The notes beneath the pieces were generated by a model. That model was given only the letters and a program-made list of their open reading frames with translations. It had not been told where the DNA came from and searched no databases. Of a stretch of 25,446 bases of DNA, positions 8,724-16,220 are shown piece by piece. The position numbers and the translations under genes are program-made. Source of the DNA: Firmicutes bacterium AM55-24TS (GTDB taxonomy: Bacteria > Bacillota > Clostridia > UBA1381); the NCBI GenBank assembly GCA_003460745.1, contig QTVU01000039.1, positions 1 through 25,446 of the forward strand, read 5' to 3'. How positions within the stretch are numbered: the first letter of the stretch is position 1; each line of letters starts with the position of its first letter.

Positions 8724-9410
8724 ATGCTTATACTTGTTGTTAGAACTTTGATTTTGTACGGTATGGTTATTGCCGCTATGCGTATAATGGGTAAAAGACA
8801 GCTCGGGGAATTGCAGCCGTCGGAGCTTGTTGTCGCTATAATGATTTCCGATTTGGCGTCTGTGCCTATGCAGGCTATCGATATACCGCTTTTGTCGGGG
8901 ATTATTCCGGTGCTGACTTTGATTGTTGCGGAAGTTATGATGTCATATTTGAGCCTTAAAAGCAAAAATATTCGTAAATTTTTGAGCGGTGAACCGAGTA
9001 TTGTCGTGTATGACGGGTGCATAAATGAAGCCGAGTTAAAAAAACTTCGGTTCAATATCAATGATTTGCTTGAGGAACTTCGCCTTAACGGTTGTCACGA
9101 TATATCCGATGTGGCAGTGGCGGTTTTGGAAACAAGCGGTAAATTGAGCGTTATACCGAAAGATAAGGCAAGACCTGTGACGGTGGAGGATTTACAGCTT
9201 GAAAATGTTCGTCACGACGGATTGCCTTGTGTTATTGTGTCGGACGGAACACTTAATGAGGGTGAATTGACTCGTGCGAAAAAAGACCACATTTGGCTTA
9301 CAAAGGAATTGAAAAAACGTAATATTAAAGATGTAAAAGAGATATTTGTTGCGTCACTTGACGCAGAGGACGAATTATTTATACAGTTAAAAGGGGAATG
9401 GAGAAAATGA
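8724..9410 (+). CDS. DUF421 (YetF-family) membrane protein
   Basis: A 228-aa protein of the YetF/YkjA/YrbG family (DUF421). The N-terminal third has about three membrane helices (residues 1-20, 34-52, 55-77), including the family signature MGKRQLGELQPSELVVAI. The rest is a soluble alpha/beta region starting near residue 85 (FLSGEPSIVVYDG). Some B. subtilis members have been linked to spore germination or membrane stress, but no biochemical function is generally accepted. GAGGTG lies 6 nt before the ATG. The next gene starts inside its stop codon (ATGA), a conserved pairing with DUF4363 proteins in Firmicutes. Confidence 0.93.
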   Translation: MLILVVRTLILYGMVIAAMRIMGKRQLGELQPSELVVAIMISDLASVPMQAIDIPLLSGIIPVLTLIVAEVMMSYLSLKSKNIRKFLSGEPSIVVYDGCINEAELKKLRFNINDLLEELRLNGCHDISDVAVAVLETSGKLSVIPKDKARPVTVEDLQLENVRHDGLPCVIVSDGTLNEGELTRAKKDHIWLTKELKKRNIKDVKEIFVASLDAEDELFIQLKGEWRK

Positions 9411-9787
9411 AAGGAGTTATAGCGTCAGCGGTTATTGCGGTGGTTATTGTGGCAGGGAGTGTTGCATATACAAATCATATTGATAAAGTGTCGAGAGAAC
9501 TGGGGGAGATTAATGACAGAGTTATGGCGTTTTTGTATGACGGCGATTATGAAAGTGCCGGTGATGAAATCGAAAAACTTGTACAGTATCTTGACGAAAA
9601 TCGTACTGTACTTGCCGCAACAGGTAATCATGAGGACTTTGATAAAATTGAAATGAATATATCAGAAGTGGAGGGGTATATTAACGGCGGGGAGCAAACA
9701 GACGCAGTTTCACATTGTCGTGTGCTTGGTTTTTTGTTTGAACATTTGCCGAAAAATTATAAGTTTAAGTTGGAGAATATATTGTAG
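9407..9787 (+). CDS. DUF4363 family protein
   Basis: A 126-aa protein with one N-terminal hydrophobic helix (about residues 3-21), followed by a helical, mostly extracytoplasmic region rich in Glu/Asp. This fits DUF4363, whose members are often encoded directly after DUF421 genes; function unknown. The start is ATG 9407, which overlaps the DUF421 stop as ATGA and has AAGGGG about 10 nt upstream. An ATG at 9398 is too close to that site. The two products probably act together in the membrane, which is inference from the coupling. Confidence 0.87.
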   Translation: MKGVIASAVIAVVIVAGSVAYTNHIDKVSRELGEINDRVMAFLYDGDYESAGDEIEKLVQYLDENRTVLAATGNHEDFDKIEMNISEVEGYINGGEQTDAVSHCRVLGFLFEHLPKNYKFKLENIL

Positions 9788-9792
9788 GTTTA

Positions 9793-9810
9793 GGGCAACC
9801 GATGGTCGCC
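9793..9810. repeat. Degenerate copy of a GGGCGACC-type palindromic repeat
   Basis: GGGCAACCGATGGTCGCC is an imperfect palindrome resembling the perfect 19-bp palindrome at 21044-21062. It is followed by TGTACGAAG, close to the TTACGAAG next to the copy at 20971. It is probably a decayed member of the same dispersed intergenic family. Confidence 0.55.
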
Positions 9811-9841
9811 TGTACGAAGGATTGCACAAAATGAGAGTATT

Positions 9842-9868
9842 AAAAAAGCGACTGACAGTCGCTTTTTT
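9842..9868. terminator. Bidirectional intrinsic terminator
   Basis: A 12-bp perfect stem, AAAAAAGCGACT with AGTCGCTTTTTT, and a 3-nt loop GAC, between the convergent DUF4363 gene and the GT-C-like gene. T-runs on both strands suggest it serves both. Confidence 0.88.
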
Positions 9869-11265
9869 TAATTGAAGAATTGATATGAAACATCGTCAAC
9901 TTTTGTCAATGTACCGACTATTGAATCATCATTGCGTTTAATGATGTAGTTATCGCCGTCTGCTACGAGTTTTACGGGAACGATTGTTCTGTCATATTCT
10001 ATATTATAAAAATTGCAAACACCCTCAATATCAATAAACGGTTTAAGTTTATGAATATCTCCGTAAGTGAAAGGCATAACGTTATTTGTATTCGCAGTGC
10101 CGGTGATATGTCGCATACAACCTGTAAAATCAGCATAATTACCGCTGACGCCTCTTATATGATCGAGCCAGCTTACACATTTTGTTTCATCATAGTAATG
10201 CTGACCGCTGAATACATATACGTTTTTGTCTGTATTCGTGATATTCTCTTTGGTGTCAAGGTTTATAAGCTGTAATGTAAGAGCGACGTCAATGTCAGAT
10301 GTTTTTTGATAATCGCTCACTTCACCGATACCTGTAACTGTAAATGAAAATGCCGAAAATGTAAGTAAAACCGCACATAAAATTCTGCTAAACGACAGCG
10401 GTAAAAGAACTATAAGTTCATCAATTACTATGCCTATTCCGAGATATGCGAAAAATACAAGTCTTAACGGTATTCTGTCAGAACCGAGAATGTAGTTTAG
10501 CGAAAGTCCGCCGAAAAACATCACAATTCCAAGCACAAGGATTTTCCAAGAAAAATTACGCTTTTTAATACATACAGCCGAAAACACACCGAATATAATC
10601 GAAAGTATTGCGATAAGTAATATTTTTATAAATTTATGACCGCCGAAAACGATAATAATACCTTTATCGTAACCGTTTTTGAATATTGAATTTGTAAAAT
10701 CGGTGAATATATTTTTAGTAAAATCGGTAACGAGTGCGGTATGCTCCCATATATCTGTTTCAAGGAAACCGCCTCGCGATTCTATTTCGCCGGAACCGGA
10801 ATTTAAAATGTAGTAAATTCCGATAATCGCTATATGTGCCGCCATTATTGCAAGCGGAAGCAAATCTTTTTTATTCTTATAATTGTTCCACACAATGAAA
10901 AGTGTAAGTATGATATAAACTACTATTGCCGGTTCGTAAAAACATACACTGAGCATACCGAATACGGCAAACATAACTAAAAATTTCACTTTATCCGATT
11001 TATAACAGTAATCAAGCGAAAGTGTGGCACAACCTATAAACAGCAGTGAATATACAACTCTTGTTGCGGCGGCAATCCAATAAGTAGCCTCAAGTCCGAC
11101 AGGAAAAAGGCACACAAGGCACAAGAAAAATCCGCCGCTTGCAAAATTGTTTCTGCGAAGTGCTTTTATAATCAGAAATGAACCGAAAAGCAGTGAAAAT
11201 GTCAAAAACAATTCGACAATCCACAAATGATTAAACAACGGTGCGTTTACGAAACAGTCAAACAC
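9868..11265 (-). CDS. Polytopic membrane protein, GT-C-like (C-terminal part of a frameshifted gene)
   Basis: 465 aa from a GTG at 11265. About ten hydrophobic helices occupy residues 1-320; a soluble domain of about 130 residues (containing VYVFSGQHYYDET and HIRGVSGNYADF) ends the protein. The layout, many helices then an outer domain, fits GT-C glycosyltransferases or related wall/teichoic-glycan membrane proteins, but I recognise no specific family. The true start is not here: in this frame coding continues upstream (reading IRPLAGVFDCFVNAP) to a stop at 11332-11334, and the missing N-terminus is in another frame at 11247-11504. One missing base between about 11265 and 11334 explains it. 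Confidence 0.75.
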   Translation of the reverse strand: MFDCFVNAPLFNHLWIVELFLTFSLLFGSFLIIKALRRNNFASGGFFLCLVCLFPVGLEATYWIAAATRVVYSLLFIGCATLSLDYCYKSDKVKFLVMFAVFGMLSVCFYEPAIVVYIILTLFIVWNNYKNKKDLLPLAIMAAHIAIIGIYYILNSGSGEIESRGGFLETDIWEHTALVTDFTKNIFTDFTNSIFKNGYDKGIIIVFGGHKFIKILLIAILSIIFGVFSAVCIKKRNFSWKILVLGIVMFFGGLSLNYILGSDRIPLRLVFFAYLGIGIVIDELIVLLPLSFSRILCAVLLTFSAFSFTVTGIGEVSDYQKTSDIDVALTLQLINLDTKENITNTDKNVYVFSGQHYYDETKCVSWLDHIRGVSGNYADFTGCMRHITGTANTNNVMPFTYGDIHKLKPFIDIEGVCNFYNIEYDRTIVPVKLVADGDNYIIKRNDDSIVGTLTKVDDVSYQFFN

Positions 11266-11504
11266 TCCTGCGAGCGGGCGTATTGCAAACTTTTCATTCG
11301 GAATTGGTTTGCAAGTCGGTTTGATATACCTTTATACAAATCACCGTACAGAAACCAGTCGTCCATAACAGGCTTGTATACTCCGCTCAAAAATCGTTGA
11401 ACAATCATAAGCAATCCCAAAGCGAAAGTCATAATATATTCACAATGTGAAGAAAGCAGTTCAAAAAACGAGGATATTTTGCTTTTTCGATTGATTTGAT
11501 TCAT
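11247..11504 (-). CDS. N-terminal fragment of the frameshifted GT-C-like membrane protein
   Basis: 85 aa with a good ribosome site (GGGAGG, 8 nt before the ATG). It contains a first membrane helix (about 23-40), then SGVYKPVMDDWFLYGDLYKG. An acidic pair (MDDW) just after the first helix is what GT-C glycosyltransferases carry in their first outer loop. The last 25 or so residues are unlike a natural continuation, whereas the other frame reads on into a membrane protein. The two pieces are offset by one missing base (239 nt between start codons, that is 3n+2), and the joined product would be about 545 aa. Real pseudogene or sequencing error cannot be told apart here. Confidence 0.7.
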   Translation of the reverse strand: MNQINRKSKISSFFELLSSHCEYIMTFALGLLMIVQRFLSGVYKPVMDDWFLYGDLYKGISNRLANQFRMKSLQYARSQECLTVS

Positions 11505-11533
11505 ACGAAAATCCTCCCAATATAATAGTTTTT

Positions 11534-11562
11534 ACAAAAATAGGCGTGTTAAAAAGCACGCC
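11534..11562 (-). terminator. Intrinsic terminator after the alcohol dehydrogenase
   Basis: The minus strand reads GGCGTG, an 8-nt loop, CACGCC, then TATTTTTG. The 6-bp GC stem with a U-rich tail lies 23 bp after the dehydrogenase stop and 30 bp before the GT-C-like start. Confidence 0.65.
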
Positions 11563-11584
11563 CGAATTTGTTGTATTTATAATA

Positions 11585-12727
11585 TTATTCGTATAAATGT
11601 TCAAGAATTTGAACAACTTCTTCCTTCGTAGGTACGCGAGGATTTGTTGCTGTACAAGCGTCTGCAAGAGCTTTTTCAGCCATTGAGTCGATTGCATTGA
11701 AGTATTCTGTTCTGTCAACACCGCATTGTGAAACCGAAACAGGAACGTTCATTTCCTTTAACATAAACTGAATCCAGCTTACAAGAGCGCGAACTGTTGT
11801 GATTTCATTGAAGTTATTTACACCAAGAAGTTTAGCAACGTTGACATACTTTTCAACGCACTTAGGATAGTGGCTTTGACTTCTTGAATGTTTGTTAATT
11901 CCTGAGTTGTATTCAATAACGTGAGGAAGTAACATTGCATTGGCTCTGCCGTGCGGAATGTGGAACTTAGCACCGATTGCGTGAGCAATACCGTGGTTAA
12001 GACCAAGTGATGCGCTGTTAAATGCAAGACCTGCAAGACATGACGCAACGTGCATTTTCTTTCTTGCGTGTGTATCGTTATTGTCAAGATATGAACGAAG
12101 TAGGAAAGTACCGCATATCTCGATTGACTTTTCTGCAAGTGCGGCTGAAAATTCGTTGTTGTTGATACTTACATATGCTTCGATTGCGTGAGTAAGTACA
12201 TCCATACCTGTGTCGGCTGTTACGTTTGCCGGAACACTCTTTACAAGGTCGGCGTCCAAAATAGCCTCTGTCGGCAACATACTGTCTGATACAAGCGGAT
12301 ATTTTATATCGTTTGCCGGATCGGATACAACGGCAAAGCTTGTAACTTCACTGCCTGTACCGGAAGTGGTAGGAATAGCGATAAGTGCAACTTCTTTTTG
12401 AGATGCTCTTGTTGCAAATTCACGAATTGATTTTGCACTGTCGATAGCACTGCCGCCGCCGATTGCGATAACAACGTCAGGATCATAGTCAAGCATTGCC
12501 TTAACACCAAGAGAAATCTTTTCAATCGGTGGGTCCGGAACAACGTCTGAAAATACGTCAAATTCAGTATAACCGTCGTTTAAACGATATGTAATCATCT
12601 GTAGCATACCGCTCTTTACAACAAACGGGTCTGTGATGATAAGCGCTTTCTTATAAGGAAGGTCTGCAAGTCTGTCAAGTGCATTGTCACCAAAATAAAT
12701 TTTTGTTTTTATATCGAAACTTTTCAT
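11585..12727 (-). CDS. Iron-containing (group III) alcohol dehydrogenase
   Basis: NAD(P)-dependent oxidoreductase interconverting alcohols and aldehydes, most likely reducing aldehydes to alcohols in fermentation. The 380-aa protein has the dinucleotide-binding GGGSAIDSAK (90-99), TTSGTGSEVT (120-129) and the metal site Asp176, His180 (GMDVLTHAIEAY), His245 and His259 (LNHGIAHAIG...PHG). The 14-residue spacing of the last two matches E. coli FucO. The C-terminus NPRVPTKEEV is similar to PduQ/EutG-like enzymes, but substrate is uncertain. I start at ATG 12727, preceded by AGGGGTG with a 9-nt spacer, not an ATG 42 bp further out. It has its own promoter and terminator, so it is a single-gene unit. 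Confidence 0.93.
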   Translation of the reverse strand: MKSFDIKTKIYFGDNALDRLADLPYKKALIITDPFVVKSGMLQMITYRLNDGYTEFDVFSDVVPDPPIEKISLGVKAMLDYDPDVVIAIGGGSAIDSAKSIREFATRASQKEVALIAIPTTSGTGSEVTSFAVVSDPANDIKYPLVSDSMLPTEAILDADLVKSVPANVTADTGMDVLTHAIEAYVSINNNEFSAALAEKSIEICGTFLLRSYLDNNDTHARKKMHVASCLAGLAFNSASLGLNHGIAHAIGAKFHIPHGRANAMLLPHVIEYNSGINKHSRSQSHYPKCVEKYVNVAKLLGVNNFNEITTVRALVSWIQFMLKEMNVPVSVSQCGVDRTEYFNAIDSMAEKALADACTATNPRVPTKEEVVQILEHLYE

Positions 12728-12760
12728 TAAGTTTTTCACCCCTGTTTTATTAATACATTT

Positions 12761-12789
12761 ATTATACAATATTTAAACAAATATTACAA
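12761..12789 (-). promoter_or_regulatory. Promoter for the iron-containing alcohol dehydrogenase
   Basis: Minus-strand TTGTAA (12784-12789), a 17-bp spacer and a perfect TATAAT (12761-12766), about 30 nt upstream of the gene. Confidence 0.7.
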
Positions 12790-12833
12790 GGGAAATTTGA
12801 AAAAAATAATGTAGAAAATTCGATTTTCCGGTA

Positions 12834-12862
12834 TTGCATTTTTTGTTATGCTATGCTATAAT
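12834..12862 (+). promoter_or_regulatory. Promoter of the trpDCFA operon
   Basis: TTGCAT (12834-12839), a 17-bp spacer and a perfect TATAAT (12857-12862). Transcription should start near 12868-12870, giving a leader of about 123 nt before trpD. Confidence 0.78.
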
Positions 12863-12867
12863 AAATT

Positions 12868-12991
12868 TAGATTAGACGAGATGAGCAAAATTAAAAAGAT
12901 GTTTTATATTTTATAGGGATATTACGCTCGTTTTGGTCAAAAACGGGCTTTTCTTTTACATTTTGCCTGAGATTAGAGGAGGACTATAATT
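12868..12991 (+). promoter_or_regulatory. trp operon leader with (U/G)AG triplets and competing hairpins
   Basis: The leader opens with four (U/G)AG triplets at a 5-nt pitch (UAG 12868, UAG 12873, GAG 12878, GAG 12883). Three more at the same pitch (GAG 12969, UAG 12974, GAG 12979) overlap the trpD ribosome site. AGACGAG (12874-12880) can pair over 7 bp (one G-U) with the left arm of the terminator at 12927-12933, forming an antiterminator. This is the layout of TRAP-controlled leaders, although TRAP targets in Bacillus have about 11 triplets. There is no T-box AGGGTGG core and no TGG codon in the 11-codon reading frame at 12881-12916. Control by tryptophan is inferred. Confidence 0.55.
12926..12957 (+). 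terminator. Attenuator-type terminator in the trp leader
   Basis: GCTCGTTTT (12926-12934) pairs with AAAACGGGC (12940-12948), 9 bp with one G-U, loop GGTCA, followed by TTTTCTTTT. It lies inside the leader, upstream of trpD, so it would end transcription before the operon unless the antiterminator forms. Confidence 0.7.
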
Positions 12992-14005
12992 ATGAAAGAA
13001 CTATTAAAAAAAGTAACAGAAGGACAAAATCTTACGCGTGAAGAAGCTGCAAAAGCAATGGATATGATGCTTGAGGGTACAGCGTCACCTGTATTGGTGT
13101 CGGCATTTTTGACGGCACTTCGCATGAAAGGCGAAACGATAGACGAGATTGTCGGCTGTACGGAAATGATGAAGTCAAAGGGCGGCAGCGTCAAGCTTGA
13201 TACTGATGAGTACATAGACTTTGTCGGAACGGGCGGTGACGGTGCTAATTCGTTTAACATATCGACAACATCAATGTTTGTTTGTGCGGCGGCAGGTGTG
13301 ACTGTAGCAAAGCACGGTAACAGAGCCGCATCTTCAAAGAGCGGTGCGTCCGATTTGCTTGAGGCACTCGGTGCAAACATTATGCTTGAACCGAAACAGG
13401 TTGAGCAATGTATAAATGAAACAGGTATGGGCTTTATGAATGCTATGAAGTTCCATAAGGCAATGAAAAATGTAGGACCTATCAGAAAAGAAATCGGTAT
13501 CAGAACTATATTCAATATGCTTGGTCCGCTTTCAAATCCGTCAAATGCATCAAGACAGGTTATAGGTGTTTTCTCACCTGAAAAAGTCAGCGTTTTTGCT
13601 AAGGTAATGAGTGAAATGGGCGTTAAACGCGCTATGATTGTTTGCGGCAGTGACGGTATGGACGAAATTACAGTTACGGGTAAAACATTGGTAAACGAAA
13701 TTATTGACGGTAAGATTGTCGTGTATGAAATCGATCCGCACGATTACGGTATCGAATATGCGGCTGCAAGCGATATTACCGGCGGTGACGGTAAGGAAAA
13801 TGCCGAAATCGCAAAAAGTATTTTTAACGGCGAAAAGAGTGCAAGACGCGATATTATCGTTCTTAACAGTGCGGCAGGTATATATATCGGCGGTAAAGCA
13901 GATTCATACAAAGAGGCTGTCGAAATCGCAAAGCAGACTATTGACAGCGGTAAGGTTATGGATAAAGTAAACGAATTTGTGGCTGAAACTAGGAAATTTA
14001 ATTAA
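12992..14005 (+). CDS. trpD: Anthranilate phosphoribosyltransferase
   Basis: Transfers phosphoribose from PRPP to anthranilate, giving phosphoribosylanthranilate and PPi, the second step of tryptophan synthesis. The 337-aa protein has the glycine-rich phosphate-binding GTGGDGANSFNISTT (79-93) and the anthranilate-site KHGNRAASSKSGASD (107-121). Length is standard for stand-alone TrpD without a glutamine amidotransferase fusion. A strong AGAGGAGG lies 9 nt before the ATG. It is the first gene after the attenuator-like leader; trpE and trpG, which usually precede it, are absent. Confidence 0.97.
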   Translation: MKELLKKVTEGQNLTREEAAKAMDMMLEGTASPVLVSAFLTALRMKGETIDEIVGCTEMMKSKGGSVKLDTDEYIDFVGTGGDGANSFNISTTSMFVCAAAGVTVAKHGNRAASSKSGASDLLEALGANIMLEPKQVEQCINETGMGFMNAMKFHKAMKNVGPIRKEIGIRTIFNMLGPLSNPSNASRQVIGVFSPEKVSVFAKVMSEMGVKRAMIVCGSDGMDEITVTGKTLVNEIIDGKIVVYEIDPHDYGIEYAAASDITGGDGKENAEIAKSIFNGEKSARRDIIVLNSAAGIYIGGKADSYKEAVEIAKQTIDSGKVMDKVNEFVAETRKFN

Positions 14006-14028
14006 GAAGAAAGGCTGCGGAATTTGAT

Positions 14029-14808
14029 ATGATACTTGATAAAATTATTGCATCTACGAAAATCAGAGTAGCGAAGGCGAAAGAAAATTTAAGCCCAAGC
14101 GGGCTTTTAAAGGCTTTGGATAAAGCGGAACTTAAAGCACCGAATTTCAAAAACGGACTTATGTCGATTGACGATGTTTCAATTATTGCGGAAATAAAAA
14201 AAGCATCGCCGTCAAAGGGACTTATACGCGGAGATTTTGACCATATGAAGATTGCCAAAGAATATGACAAATGCAATATTCAAGCAATGTCGGTACTTAC
14301 CGAGCCTGAATATTTTAAAGGCAATATAGAATTTGTTAAGGATATTAAAAGTAAATTCAGTATTCCCGTACTTCGCAAGGATTTTACGGTTGACGAGTAT
14401 CAGATATATGAGGCTAAACTGTACGGTGCGGACGCAATTTTGCTTATAATGGCGGCACTGACTGACGCGGAATACAAGAAGTTTCACGCTTTGGCAGACA
14501 GTATCGGACTTGATGTGCTTGTTGAAACGCACAACGAAGAAGAAGTCAAAAGAGCGGTTGAATACGGCAGGATAATAGGCGTAAACAACAGAAATCTTCA
14601 GACGTTTGACGAGGATATAACGACGTGCGAAAGACTTTTACCGCTGATACCGGCCGGTAAAGTAAAGGTTGCGGAAAGTGCGATAAGGAAACACAGTGAC
14701 TTTGAATATCTGAGAGGATTAAAGTTTGACGCCGCACTTATCGGTGAGGCGTTTATGCGTGAAAAGGATATAAAAAAAGCTGTTGATAATTTGAGATATG
14801 GAAATTAA
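14029..14808 (+). CDS. trpC: Indole-3-glycerol-phosphate synthase
   Basis: Cyclises carboxyphenylamino-deoxyribulose phosphate to indole-3-glycerol phosphate with loss of CO2 and water. The 259-aa TIM barrel shows IIAEIKKASPSKG (52-64, catalytic Glu55 and Lys57), VLRKDF with the general-acid Lys, LVETHNEEE, GVNNRNLQTF and VAESAI, all conserved positions of this family. It is a monofunctional enzyme. It starts 23 bp after trpD and overlaps trpF by 11 bp, so translation is coupled. Confidence 0.97.
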   Translation: MILDKIIASTKIRVAKAKENLSPSGLLKALDKAELKAPNFKNGLMSIDDVSIIAEIKKASPSKGLIRGDFDHMKIAKEYDKCNIQAMSVLTEPEYFKGNIEFVKDIKSKFSIPVLRKDFTVDEYQIYEAKLYGADAILLIMAALTDAEYKKFHALADSIGLDVLVETHNEEEVKRAVEYGRIIGVNNRNLQTFDEDITTCERLLPLIPAGKVKVAESAIRKHSDFEYLRGLKFDAALIGEAFMREKDIKKAVDNLRYGN

Positions 14809-15409
14809 AATATGCGGTATTCGCCGTAAGGAAGATATAGATATAATTAATAAGTACAAACCCGATTACATCGGTTTTATATTCGCAAAGAGCAAACGTG
14901 AAGTCACACCCGAAACGGTCGCTGAAATCACGAAAAATCTTGATAAGGATATAAAAAAAGTCGGTGTGTTCGTCAATGCAACGTATGAAAAGATAAATGA
15001 GGCGGTAAATGTAGCAAAGCTTGACGTTGTTCAGCTTCACGGAGATGAAAACGAGGAGTATATTTCAAACATTGACTGCAAATGTGAAATTTGGAAAGCC
15101 GTAAGAGTGCGTGACGGAGAAGATATTTATGATGTAAAAGGGGTTGACAGACTGCTTTTAGACAAGTATACTGATAAAGAGTACGGTGGCAGCGGTCAAA
15201 CTTTTGACTGGCACGGCGGCAGTAGGATAAAGACCGATAAGCCGATTATGCTTGCCGGAGGAATTAAAACCGAAAATGTTATAGAGGGTATTAATATTTT
15301 TAAGCCTGTCGGAGTGGATATTTCTTCTTCGGTTGAAACGGACGGTTTTAAAGATGAACAGAAGATAAAGAAATTTATAGAGACAGTGAGGAGTTATGAG
15401 AATGAATAG
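14798..15409 (+). CDS. trpF: Phosphoribosylanthranilate isomerase
   Basis: Amadori rearrangement of phosphoribosylanthranilate to the substrate of TrpC. The 203-aa TIM barrel begins MEIKICGIRR, with the catalytic base Cys6, and has VQLHGDE, the general acid Asp122 in LLLDKYT, GGSGQTFDW and MLAGGI, as expected. The ATG lies inside the trpC 3' end (11-bp overlap). Its own end overlaps the trpA start by 8 bp. In most trp operons trpB sits here between trpF and trpA; it is absent, with no remnant visible. Confidence 0.96.
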   Translation: MEIKICGIRRKEDIDIINKYKPDYIGFIFAKSKREVTPETVAEITKNLDKDIKKVGVFVNATYEKINEAVNVAKLDVVQLHGDENEEYISNIDCKCEIWKAVRVRDGEDIYDVKGVDRLLLDKYTDKEYGGSGQTFDWHGGSRIKTDKPIMLAGGIKTENVIEGINIFKPVGVDISSSVETDGFKDEQKIKKFIETVRSYENE

Positions 15410-16190
15410 AATAGACGAGAGATTTGCTAAGGTGAAAGCAGACGGCAGAAAGGCGCTTATTACATTTTTGACGGTAGGCGACCCTAACATGGAAGTGAGT
15501 GAAAAGGCTATATACACAATGCAGGAGGAGGGCGTTGACCTTGTTGAATTGGGTGTACCTTTTTCGGATCCTGCGGCGGACGGCCCTGTAATTCAGCGTG
15601 CCGATGAAAGAGCTTTGGCACAAGGCGTGGATATTTTCAAGGTATTTGAACTTGTCCGAAAAATCAGAAATAATGTGGAAGTACCTATGGTATTTTTGCT
15701 TTACTATAATGTAATGGTACAATACGGAATTGAAAAATTCTTTAAACGTTGTCAGGAAACAGGCGTTGACGGACTTATTATTCCCGATTTGCCTTATGAA
15801 GAAAGCGATGAAATCAAGGAATATACCGAAAAATACGGTGTATATCAGATAAGCCTTGTATCACCGACTTCAAAAGACAGAATTAAAAATATTGCGAAAG
15901 ACGCAAAAGGATTTTTGTATTGTATTTCTTCACTCGGCGTTACGGGTGAGAAATCATCATTTGTCACAAATTTTGATGAATTTGTGGGAACAATAAAGAA
16001 ATATACTGACGTTCCGGCTTGCGTGGGATTTGGTGTTTCAAACGGCAGGCAGGTTAAGGAACTTACAAAATATTTCGACGGTGCTATTGTCGGCAGTGCA
16101 ATCGTTAAGTCTATTGCAACCGGTGAGAGTGTAGAAGAAAGAATTAATAATCTTCGTGAAAAAATAAAAGATTTAAAGTCGGGATTGTGA
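15402..16190 (+). CDS. trpA: Tryptophan synthase alpha subunit
   Basis: Cleaves indole-3-glycerol phosphate to indole and glyceraldehyde 3-phosphate; indole normally tunnels to TrpB. The 262-aa TIM barrel has VELGVPFSDPAADGP with the two catalytic acids at Glu49 and Asp60, the same numbers as in E. coli when the ATG at 15402 is used. That start has GGAG 8 nt upstream; an ATG at 15396 is only 2 nt from it and less likely. YCISSLGVTG and GFGVSN are the phosphate-site loops. The partner trpB must be encoded elsewhere for the complex to form. Confidence 0.96.
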   Translation: MNRIDERFAKVKADGRKALITFLTVGDPNMEVSEKAIYTMQEEGVDLVELGVPFSDPAADGPVIQRADERALAQGVDIFKVFELVRKIRNNVEVPMVFLLYYNVMVQYGIEKFFKRCQETGVDGLIIPDLPYEESDEIKEYTEKYGVYQISLVSPTSKDRIKNIAKDAKGFLYCISSLGVTGEKSSFVTNFDEFVGTIKKYTDVPACVGFGVSNGRQVKELTKYFDGAIVGSAIVKSIATGESVEERINNLREKIKDLKSGL

Positions 16191-16220
16191 TAAATGTCCC
16201 GAAGAAGGGGTAGTTTAATT

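Noticed and set aside
12881..12916. 11-codon leader reading frame (MSKIKKMFYIL) in the trp leader
   Set aside because: It has no Trp codon and only a weak ribosome site, so classical ribosome-stalling attenuation at Trp codons is not supported. It is noted within the leader entry.
12868..12991. T-box riboswitch for trp control
   Set aside because: The conserved AGGGTGG-ACC-GCG core is missing and the leader is too short (about 123 nt).
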